Assembly (NCBI GenBank): GCA_910592205.1
Contig: CAJVPJ010000022.1
Span: 1 to 64,000 of the forward strand
Reading direction: 5' to 3'
Length of the DNA stretch: 64,000 bases
Source of the DNA: Paraglomus occultum
Taxonomy: Eukaryota > Glomeromycota > Glomeromycetes > Paraglomerales > Paraglomeraceae
Translations under genes and position numbers: made by a program
The notes under the pieces: generated by a model
Database searches by the model: none
Told to the model about the DNA's origin: nothing
The model's input: the letters and a program-made list of their open reading frames with translations, nothing else
Shown here: positions 11,519 to 20,980 of the stretch, in pieces
Position numbering within the stretch: the first letter of the stretch is position 1
Layout: each line of letters begins with the position of its first letter

Positions 11519-14313
11519 TTGAGGCGCACTCGACAAAAAACTGTATAAAAAAGTTAATGCGACGCCACAAACACATTTCAGGGATCTAACGCCACAATCA
11601 GTATCCTTTTCAATACAAAGAGCACGCACCCCCCCCCCCTTTATTATAATTACTACACTGGGCAGAACCTAATAACAAAATGAGTTTCGAGATGCTTTCG
11701 GCTTTAAAATCTTTGGATATGATGGTGATGGCATAAGGGTTTTGTTGACGGACTTGGCTATGAAGGATAAAGCCTCCGATTGGTCGAACAAATGAAAGAA
11801 TTTTACATGATGGGTGTCTCACGCGCCGGTGTGTGATCAGCTAAAAACGTGGAAAAGAAGATCAATCAAAGTAAATAAAAACAAACTAATCAATATTTGC
11901 AGCGAGCTAAGGCTTTTCATTGTAAACTTGTCTATATACGATGAAACAAGTTTATTAACGGGTTTGTACATTCAGTCTCGTTATGTTATAACGTTATTAA
12001 CTTAAACAGTAACGTTCTTGGTTTTGAGTTTGCATGCTTTAAGTTGATGCTGTAAATGTAGTAACACATTGCTAACCTATTATTAAATTAAGCAAAAGCA
12101 ACCTTCTCCTACTGTAATTTTTATAGGTCAAACTGTCATTAATGGTTAGAGCATTTCTTTTTCTATCAAGATTATTGCGTTGTTAAGCATGGCCGTTAAG
12201 GCACCTCTAATATTGTATTTTTGATTTATCATGCTTTGCAAAGAACACACATTCTTAACATCTGTCTATGTTAAGTGGAAATACATAACCCTATCGTTTG
12301 GTCTATTAATTGCTTGTATGGTACACGCAGACTAAAGCTACCGCTTTTGAAAAATTCTATCTTATACGTCAATCATGTGAAACAATTTTCAAGCTCAACA
12401 TTATGCCAATCATCATCATTTAATAAAGTTTCATTAGTTGCATTTTTTTAAAGCTTTATTTTTTCGTGGGGCTGCAAGTTGAACTTTTCGTCTCTATGGT
12501 GGCATTTTTACAAGTGCAAACCCAAGATAAGTGCAGATCTACGTATTAAATTCACATGCTAAAAAAATGCGGTTGATCGAATTTTAATCCCGGCCAAATT
12601 TATTTCGAACTTGGTAAAATAACTGATATAAGAGCTTATATATTTATACTAAGTAATCTAATTTAAAAAAAAAGCAACTTTCTGTTACATAAAAGTACCA
12701 TTACGAACGGTTATTTTACAGAAAGATATTTGGAAATATTCATTAATTTTTTTTCTATTCACATGATAAATAGTGGTGGGTTTAGATTGCGTACACCGTA
12801 TTTCTATCGAAATGAATTGCTATTACCGAATAAATTGGGCATCCACGTTATCCACGTGTTTTTGTTGGATGCAGCAATCATATGATGTCAATCGGGATAG
12901 TATGACGATTGTTGGAGGCGAATACAATAAGGTGTATAAATTGGGACAAATTATTCGTTCACAATACTGATACGATGGATAAATGGTTGGCACAATGAAT
13001 AGTTCTCGAAAGGTCACTCACCTGGGGCGTCACAACAATAATAAACCAAAAGTTGACAATAAAAAACGCTATACCATCGGGTATATAAATGACCATTATT
13101 TCACCGGCGATTTCAATCCATTCCACCAACAGTCTATCCGGTCAATCTTACTGTTTTCCAAATCAGATTTAAGTTTTATTGCATAATGTGTTTAGTAAAA
13201 TAACTGTCGGCGAAATGAACCAGACCCATTATTGAGTTGGGGAATAATGTGGAGATATTGATTAAAAATAAATTAGACAAAGTTTATGAATTTGACGTCT
13301 CCTCTGTTTGTCATTTACTAATTGCTCTAATTCAGCATGTCTTCCGAGAAATGCACGCAAGCGAGGTAAGGCAAGTTAGCATACCCTAATAAGCTATGTA
13401 TTAAAAGATGCGACAGCATCAACAGAATCTCTCAATCAAGTGTGCGCAATCTACGAACATTGTCTAACAAAAGCGCAGGGTTAGTCGAGGAAGAAAATCA
13501 AACCTTTATCATGAATAATTTGTGTCGAAGTCACTGTTATACAGTATAATGTACATATGTCATCACCGAATTTCCAAATCTGACAATACTTCTATATAGG
13601 ATATTCGTATAGTAACAGATGTCGAATTAAAATTGCCAAGTCGTGTATTGCCTTGGCATCATACTGTACATCTGATAATAATAATAACAGTAATATCACG
13701 TGAATTGTTTTGAAATTTAAATTTATCAAGACCTTATAGTTATATAAACAATAATATAATACACTTCAAATTGAATAGTTTTTGTGTATTATTACTGTAT
13801 TATAAAAAATTGCGCGAAAACAATATTTTGTACAAAACGCTCTCAAAATAACGTATGTATTACTTTAGTTAGTCTTCGAAAGAAAGACGATAAAAGAGTT
13901 GTTAAAAATCTATAATTTTCGATAAAAAGTAAAATATCCGACCTTAATTATACGGATTATCTGAGACATTATTTATTAATTGCTAGCTAGCATTTATTAT
14001 GTTTTAATTTATACGACGTTTCTAAATCAAATTGTTTGTAAGTTGATAAAGGAAAACATTCGTTTTATTTTGTAAAACAAAGAAAAAACAGGATTATGTC
14101 GAATCGTATGTTATTGTCTCGCCTGTTACTGAATATTTGTATGCGAAAACCAACCATGTGCTAAAAAGAGAAAAGTAAAACCAAATAAACAGCATTTATT
14201 TTTACTAGAAACGGAAAAGAAGCTAACTAACTAAATTAACACGTCTTGGAATTTTCCGGTTGTTGTATTACATAGAGATGTTTATTCTTGAATAATTCAT
14301 ACGCACGTCGTTG
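11519..14313. other. Intergenic region, nothing recognised
   Basis: This is about 2.8 kb of AT-rich sequence upstream of eIF4E. A C-rich run lies near 11628-11639. Short frames near 12773-13186 on both strands have no recognisable motif. A short stretch near 13336-13370 starts with ATG and ends at a GTAAGG donor-like site, but no partner exon was found. Confidence 0.4.
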
Positions 14314-14857
14314 TTATGCCAAACCGATACACCGAGGACCACCAGGACAGCGAATAATTCCAGCAACAAGGCCAGACACCATCGCGTTGTTACAAGCAGA
14401 GACATCCGTAGTACTGGCATGAAAACATTCGGAGCCACCAAAGAACCATTCAAGATCAGCAATACATGCATTACAGCAATCTTGGGCGGTATTCCCACCA
14501 ACGCCTTTAAACTCTAGCTCCTCAGAAGCCTTGCCGTTCCATCCTGGAGCACCGGGAGCTGAACAACATGGTTTTTCGCGATCAGTTGCTGTAAGCGTAC
14601 ACTTCTTGGTTACTATACAGTGTTTGCTATCTTGATGACCATTACCAGCCCCACAATTTTGATGGGGATCTCGACAATCAGGACAAGTGAGAACGGGAGT
14701 GGGAGTGGAAATAGATGTGCAAAAAGTTGTGGTTGTCGTCGCCGTCGTTATTGTTACTGTTGAACATTCTCCAGCATCAGCAATGATACTCGATGCCAAC
14801 AATACCAATAAACACAAAAAGAATTATCGAAGAAAGTCTGAGAAATTGTCCATTCAT
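14314..14857 (-). CDS. Small secreted Cys-rich protein, apparent frameshift in signal peptide
   Basis: The minus-strand frame from about 14817 to 14314 encodes about 150 mature residues with some 17 cysteines (including PCC and DCC pairs), after a Thr-rich segment that follows the cleavage region. No ATG opens this frame: an in-frame TAA lies at about 14830. The next upstream ATG, at 14857, starts a typical signal peptide (MNGQFLRLSSIILF) in the neighbouring frame. That sequence would run straight into the hydrophobic CLLVLLASSIIADAG of the main frame if one base were added at the five-A run 14816-14820. It is therefore either a sequencing slip, a real frameshift, or a non-functional allele. 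A repairing intron is unlikely, because the only nearby AG is 27 nt from the GT. The family is not recognised; the CC-rich segment recalls Apple/PAN-like folds only loosely. A secreted, possibly symbiosis-related role is inference. Confidence 0.6.
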
Positions 14858-15745
14858 TGTTAAATATGTACGAGTCAGGTTAAAAAATACAATTGTATTT
14901 TTAACAAAGCTGAAAAAAAATTTCGGCGGTTTTATAAGTTCTGCAAACTAATATGCGATATAAACCCAGCAGTAATGCAGTACCTACAAAGATAAAGTTC
15001 ATACTGCACATTGAGGGATACCGTGGGTCCCGACCACCCCTCGAATTGATGCATAATTCCGTAACCAAACTTTCAAATGCCGTGAACCTTTAGCTACGGT
15101 TTGCGTTTGTATTGAGTTGTAAATTCGTGAAATTTAGGTGTACATTAATATGTAGACTTTTGAGTATGCTTATACGTGTTGTACCTCAGTTCGGGACCTG
15201 TTTCAGTTTTGGACTGATCTGGACTGAGACAGGTTCCAAACTCGGATACAGCATACGTAGATTTATTCAACGAAAAATACGACAAACCAAGTTTCGTAAC
15301 CAAACGTTAGACATGTGCGTAAAAAAAAGTTGCGTTACAACACCGTACAAATTGATATCTCAACCAAATTCAAAATACTACGTAAACGCAACACCTCGGG
15401 ACCGAGCGATGCATTGCATTATGGGGGTTTTTGGAGGGGTTTCTACATATTAGGAAAGACATTTATGATTTACAAATTCGCCTTTAGAATACTTTCCAGC
15501 CAACTTTATGTAAAGGTTTGAGTATAATTGTTAATTAAGATTTGGAGCGACTTCGTCATCGTCTTCATTATTCGCCAGCCACAAGTGGAAATGTCTTCTC
15601 ATTTTCTAAACTTTCAGTGTCTCGTAAAGCACTCACTATTGTATTGTGCATCATTTACTACTATTGTCAGTTTTTAGCTCAAACGCTGAAAATTTAACAT
15701 TTTTTTCCCCCACAATTAGAATTAGTAATAGTAACAATATTAATA
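14858..15745. other. Intergenic region upstream of a MITE
   Basis: This holds upstream sequence of the secreted-protein gene and an unrecognised 113-codon frame (15112-15453, +). A short imperfect inverted motif (gttcgggacctgtttcag and ctgagacaggttcc) lies near 15190-15240. Nothing here supports a gene. Confidence 0.35.
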
Positions 15746-15940
15746 CAGTCGCACCTTTATTTGAGAACCAAGTTGGGACCATAGTGATTTTTTGAAAAAA
15801 ATGTTCTTATGAAGAGGTGTTCTTTTATGGAGGTTTTTTTTATAAGTTTAATTATAATTGGGTCTTTGATGCAATGTTCTTGCGAAGAGGTTTTTATATG
15901 ACGTTCTTTTATAGAGGGTTCTTTTATGGAGGTGCGACTG
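15746..15940. mobile_element. MITE with 10-bp perfect terminal repeats, TA target
   Basis: This 195-bp element begins CAGTCGCACC and ends GGTGCGACTG, an exact inverted pair, and both ends are flanked by TA. The inner sequence is built from degenerate direct copies of a motif like gttcttttatggaggt. The TA target and CAGT-type ends fit the Tc1/mariner/pogo superfamily. No coding capacity is present, so it would have been mobilised in trans. Confidence 0.85.
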
Positions 15941-16099
15941 TATAACCAATTTGCTGTTTCGAAGCTATTATAAACGAAATCAAACTCGGACGTTGAAAAA
16001 ACCAGCAGTGATTTGCCAAAATCCTCCTTTACACGTAAAACTGCATCTATAACAAAATAATGTTGTGCACGCAAATTATGACTGTATTTAGTCTCACGC

Positions 16100-16760
16100 T
16101 ATTACTATTGCTTGCTGCTACACTAAAAATGCTTGCAACAAATCTAGCAATTGCAGAAAACAGGAGGTTGCATTTATTCGCTAAGTCCCATGGTTACGTA
16201 TTGCATTTAAAGGGATTGCATTTATAGGGGATATCACTATAGTTATCTTACTTGGTTACCGGGAAATCAATTTATGTAAAAATACTAACAGCTTATACGT
16301 TCAGGATAGCATTCACGCACAATTGTAAGGTAAAATGTGGTTGAAACTTTTAGTTGCATAGCTTTTAGCTCGTTGAACTGCTTTAGTTCTACTATTTATG
16401 CTTAGAATGAGTTTTTGAAATATAGTATTAGTATCTGTAATTTTTCCCATTCTCTTCTTGAAGATACGCAACCAATTCTCTCTTTTGGCGGTGGGTCTCG
16501 TTCTTAATTCATCATTCAAGCTTATGCCATAAATATTTAGTGGGATTAAGGTCAGGACTCTGTCCGGACCATTTCATCATGTTTATGCATCTATGAACTG
16601 AAGCATTGTCTTGCTGAGTACTAATTTTTCATTGCGTGGACAACCACCAGTTTTATAATATTTTTCTATTCCGTCATATACGTGCCTGGGTGACCGGTTT
16701 TTGTGTCCAAACAGCCTCCTCTAATAATAATTTCACGTTCAAATTCAGTCAACTCTGCCA
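16100..16760 (-). pseudogene. Tc1-like transposase relic
   Basis: On the minus strand the C-terminal part of a Tc1-type DDE transposase can be read: GQSPDLNPTKYLWHKL near 16590-16535, then a broken continuation with the frame RTPTAKRENWLRIFKKRMGK-like to about 16319. SPDLNPxxxLW is the hallmark block around the second or third catalytic acid. Stops and frame changes break the reading, so it is dead. To the left, at 16200-16245, a sequence ending ataggggatatcactata may be an end of the element; its partner was not found. Confidence 0.7.
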
Positions 16761-17089
16761 TTTCGCTAAGAATAAAATAAAGCGCTTGAATTTTTACAAA
16801 GTGTAAGAAAGGAAGAGGTAGAATGAGCGCGTTGCGTGTGATTTATATAATCTACGAAATGCATGTATGAATTCGCTTGAACGTAACAATAAAATTATTG
16901 ACATTATAATACCATATTAATATCGTTTTATTATTTAAGACTGCATGATAAATGCTACAAAATTTCGTTGAAAGCTTGTTTATAACGCAGATAGTTGTAA
17001 AGTTATTAAATTTGAACATTTCTCTTCGTAATGCTTTATTTTTCCATTTTTCGTTGAATAAATTCGGAGACCCACCGTATTATACAGTA

Positions 17090-17424
17090 CCGTAGACCAC
17101 TGAATACAGTACCCCCAAAATAATCTCCCTCAAAATTAGATCCGGGTACAATCAGTTTACATAATAATAATGCTTCTCTTGTTATAAAACGAGTGTTAAT
17201 TTTTCCTACATTCCCATTTTTCTCAATGATGGTAGCTCTTTTGACGTGCTTGTTTCCACACAGTGCCATCGCGGTATCTAAATCTAAGGAGAGTGTACAT
17301 TAACCAATGATATTTGCTCTTTAAAGGTACCCAATCCCCCCCCCCCCACATAGTCCCCCCCCCCCCCCCCCCCTTGGATACATATCAAGTATATACCCGG
17401 GGTACTGTATTCAGTGGTCTACGG
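17090..17424. mobile_element. Non-coding element with perfect 26-bp terminal inverted repeats
   Basis: The 26 bases at 17090-17115 are the exact reverse complement of 17399-17424 (ends CCGTAGACCACTG and CAGTGGTCTACGG). GTA flanks both sides and may be a 3-bp target duplication. The 335-bp element contains two long C runs (17336-17347, 12 C; 17355-17373, 19 C) and no convincing coding sequence. Perfect ends imply recent insertion. It lies only 132 bp before the PIG-X start codon and so may affect that promoter. Confidence 0.82.
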
Positions 17425-17556
17425 GTAATGATTAAAATTCGACTTCTCATCATGCAATTGGAGATGATCAGCATAATGCGGGAATCACGAGGAACGAAAA
17501 ATCTGAAAGGGAGACAACATGCGCAATTAGAAACACAGAAACACATATCTATTACA

Positions 17557-19597
17557 ATGATCATCTTTTATCCCTCGGTTGCTTTGGTTATTGTTTTGGT
17601 ATTGTTGCCGCGCCTTGCATTATCCCTTGCAAGACATAGATACTCTTACGTATTCGACTCTAGTATACCAGAGAGTTCCATACAAGGCGATGTACTGAAG
17701 AATATTGGTTCCGACACTGTAAAAATTTCGAATTTTACTGGAATTAAAGAATGGAAGATGGCCGTTCGTCTTGGAGAATTCACCGAGGTATCGTGTTCAT
17801 AATCATTTGAGGGTGGCTCGAATAATCTACTTTAAAACGTGACCTAATTAAAAAAAAAAAACTATCTTTTTGATCAGAAAATACTTCAAGAAGAACTACC
17901 ACCCTGGAAACCAGAATGGAAGGTTCGCTTTCAAATGTTGTCTCCTGATGCTGAGGAACTTGCGCCATTCTTGACTCGAGCGTTGCCCGGCTTTCATGTT
18001 GGATTGGATTTATGGAATGCATCGAGTACGCCCAGGTGAATAATCGGTTTATCGTTGCATCTACCACTGACGATACTTTATTGATGTTTGACTAGAAGAA
18101 TGTAAATAGTATTTATTTATTAGGCTTGACATTAATGACGAGGCTTTTGTTATGGCGTGTCGTTATCTTTACAAGATATTCCCTATTTTCCTGTGCCCCC
18201 ATCATGAAGGCGAGCATCGTTCGGTGAGCTTTGTTCATTTGCATAAACTCGCCATGTTGTGTCATTAAACGAGTCGTTAATATTCTTATCTCTAATAAAG
18301 CATGCCTGGATAGACTTGAAGCAATCCATTACATTGCCTAGATCAAGAACGTATCTTCATCAATTTCATGCCAACGGAAGGCGCATCGTCGTATCGGATT
18401 CAAGATTCGGAAATTATGCATTATTAAAGAACGGCTGGAAACAACCTGTAGCTATAGATTTGAACATTTTATTTGACTCAAAAAACAACATGGACATGTT
18501 GGAATTGAGAATGTTATGGAAACTGAAAGAACAATCCGAAGAAATCATTCGTCCCAATCAATCAGAGGAAAGAGTTGAAGTCGGTGTATTTGAAAGCCTT
18601 CATGACGGCAACTCTTACATAGGAGTGAGATCGATCATTGGAGATAATAAAATTCGTAAGCGATTGCCGGTTAATTTTTCCTGGTTTTAATGCGTGTCGA
18701 CGTCTTGTTCATGCAGAATTATTTATTTCCTTTCCCAACACAGTTCCGACTCTGGTCACACTACCTGCCGTCTATTTAAGCAAAGAGTCTCACTTCTTCA
18801 ACTCTACCATTCCCACTCCACACGGTTTTCATCCGTCATTTCTCACGGAAATAACAATACCCCCGGGGTCATTTTGCGAATATCATATAGTGCACAGCCT
18901 TCCTGATAGCTATTTCGTTGACCCATATCAGATTGAAGAACTCTTTCCCGACGGTGACATAGAAATCTGGGGAGATACAGATTTGGAAAAACCAGTAAAT
19001 AACCCTACTAGTCTTTACGCTGAGGGATGGATGAGCACTGGCAGCGTAGTAAAAATCAGAACGAGAATCGACGGTATCAATGCGAGCACTGTAAAGTTTT
19101 CTTTGCCAATTCATCTCCGTTATCACCATGCGGCAGAATACTATAAATATATGGGATATTTGACAGTGAACGCATTCTGGCCATACGTCATTGAGAATTG
19201 TATTGATGAAACACGGGTCCATGACGGTAAGAGGATTTTTTTTTTCAAGACTTTGTTGGGTGTAACCGGTACTAACAAACATTTTATTTTATTATTTTTT
19301 TCACCAGAGGTATTGTTTGCACCAGTTCCACTGCCACTATCATTGATACTTTCTGAAGAACGTGGGCGAATCAGATATGTAATGCCAAACTATGATCGAC
19401 TCGGTCTCGATTCCCATGCAAAGTATTCTTATCCCGCAGAATCGATAAACGTTCCTATCGGTGAATCAGACATGTCACAGACAATTCTGTTTTGGACTAT
19501 GATTGCGGTCATCTGTGGCAGCTTCTGGCTTAGCATGGCTGTTATTCGATTTGTTATGAGAATGCAGGCAGATAAAGTCGAAAATAAAATGGATTGA
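17557..19597 (+). CDS. PBN1: PIG-X/PBN1 family, GPI-mannosyltransferase I stabilising subunit
   Basis: A six-exon gene: 17557..17787, 17878..18035, 18124..18223, 18301..18655, 18717..19226 and 19308..19597, giving about 547 residues. The exon 4 acceptor could instead be 18321, removing seven residues. PIG-X/Pbn1 is an ER membrane glycoprotein that stabilises the catalytic subunit PIG-M/Gpi14, which adds the first mannose to GPI anchors. The start encodes a signal peptide (MIIFYPSVALVIVLVLLP). The diagnostic C-terminal PIG-X domain follows: LPDSYFVDPYQIEEL, FSLPIHLRYHHAAE, ENCIDETR, VLFAPVPLPL and SINVPIG. A single membrane helix near the C terminus (ILFWTMIAVICGSFWLSMAV) precedes a short basic tail. 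Intron 5 has a clear CTAAC branch site. The protein is longer than animal PIG-X, as fungal Pbn1 proteins are. Confidence 0.9.
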
Positions 19598-19644
19598 TTA
19601 ACTGGAAAGTTGGAGAATTTTCAGGCTGTAACCCGAGAGGAAAT

Positions 19645-19658
19645 GGGGGGGGGGGGGG
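19645..19658. repeat. Poly-G run (14 G) between convergent genes
   Basis: A run of 14 G lies in the 157-bp spacer between the PIG-X stop (+) and the chorismate mutase stop (-). It probably falls in the PIG-X 3' untranslated region. Long G/C runs are rare in this AT-rich DNA. Confidence 0.9.
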
Positions 19659-19754
19659 TTTCATCTATCATAATTTACACAATAATGATACAATTTATTC
19701 TGTCAGTTCACATAATCAAAGTATACTTGTCTTGGGTGCTTCTTCTTTTCTTTG

Positions 19755-20848
19755 CTACTCCGTATCCTCTAGTGGATCATCTAATCTTTGTAGTAAATAT
19801 TCTACTTCTACCTCCTTTGTTAATGGAATAACCCATTTCTCATACAGTTCAACCACTACATTAACATCAATTTTTAAGTGTTTATGGATGTGGTCATTGT
19901 CTCCAACAATGCTGTCAGATTCTGTAATGTCTTGACCATACGTCAACGCCTTGCGTCTAAGCCTTTTTAAAAGAGCTTCCTCAACTTTCTTGTTTGTTAG
20001 TAAATTTTCAATGGCTTTTCTGTCCTCCGCCTTAATATATTCGATGTATTTTGGTTGTAGGTTTGGATCCTGGAATTTCGCCTCCGCAACAAATTTGCCT
20101 TAATAAACGAGTTTATCAGAATGTGTTTATTTGGACATGTGATCTGATTGTAGGTTAAGTTACCATAATGGATCCTATGCGATAATGCTTGCAAACAATC
20201 GATATCTTTGGTTGTAGCCGAGCCATGATTCATATCATCACCAGGAACGCATAAAGAAGGTATAATATGTTTAATGTAAAATTCCATTATCTTGGAATTA
20301 ACATTTATGTTATTCGGTTTAAGAATTCGCGGGTATTCCAGAGGCGGAATGATCGGGTCAGGAAGAGGGCCCATAAACGGGTACTCATCAGGACTGATTT
20401 GCGGAAAATAATATAGATTAGAGAGCAACAAGTCAATAAAGTCTTCAACTTTAATTTACCTTTGATATCGTCTTGCTTTTGCTATGTATACAAATGTTAT
20501 CAGTAAAAACCGAATCAAATCTGCCAAAGTCGAAATGCCTCACTCACCATGAACTTTCTCAATCTCCCATAAAAAATACTCGAGGAAACTCCCAGAAAAT
20601 TCTTCATTTCCTTCGTACTTGTATGCGCCAGGTTTGTAAATAATATCATTATGGGCAAATTGGGATCTTTCGATAAGCGCTTTCAGAACCAACAAACCCC
20701 ATCATTAACACTTGTTTTATCAATATAAGTAACACCAAAGTATGTTTGTTTACATACCAAATATTATAGTATCCTCTAAGCGAATAAGAACATTTCTAAG
20801 CTTATCTAATGAAATCGCTTCGCTTGGATTTCCCGTTACGAGGTTCAT
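19755..20848 (-). CDS. ARO7: Chorismate mutase (AroQ, fungal allosteric type)
   Basis: A five-exon gene on the minus strand: 20848..20758, 20679..20548, a 22-nt microexon 20481..20460, 20393..20164 and 20098..19755, giving 272 residues. It converts chorismate to prephenate, the first step towards Phe and Tyr. Yeast Aro7 landmarks are all present: LRNVLIRLEDTIIFALIERS (Arg16 equivalent), GSFLEYFLWEIEKVHAKARR (Arg75/76 Tyr-binding pair), SPDEYPF, GSATTKDIDCLQALSHRIHY (Trp-site Gly-Ser and Thr; Arg157 equivalent), AEAKF (Lys168 equivalent), VEEALLKRL (Glu198 equivalent) and VIPLTKEVEVEYLLQRL (Thr242/Glu246 equivalents). Both the active site and the Tyr/Trp allosteric site therefore look intact. 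It converges on PIG-X and shares a divergent promoter with RPAC1. Confidence 0.95.
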
Positions 20849-20980
20849 GATGTAAAGAAAGGGGGACGATCACAGAATATGGTCGACTAAATTTAGTCGA
20901 TGCTTATCAATGATCAAAAAATTCACAGATTTACCATAGTCTTGCCCCGTATTGCTATTTATCTTGTTTCCCTTCCCCAC
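20849..20980. promoter_or_regulatory. Divergent promoter of chorismate mutase and RPAC1
   Basis: Only 132 bp separate the chorismate mutase start codon (-) from the RPAC1 start codon (+). Both 5' untranslated regions and core promoters must fit here, unless one has an upstream exon inside the other gene. No clear TATA box stands out. A near-palindrome, gtcgactaaatttagtcgatg, lies at about 20882-20902 and could be a binding site. Confidence 0.6.

Noticed and set aside
17314-17556. Upstream extension of the PIG-X frame through Pro codons
   Set aside because: The Pro codons come from the C runs of the inserted element; the ATG at 17557 starts a normal signal peptide.
20394-20448. Longer chorismate mutase exon reading VEDFIDLLLSNLYYFPQ
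   Set aside because: It keeps frame but lacks the conserved Arg pair and inserts extra residues; the microexon model fits the family.
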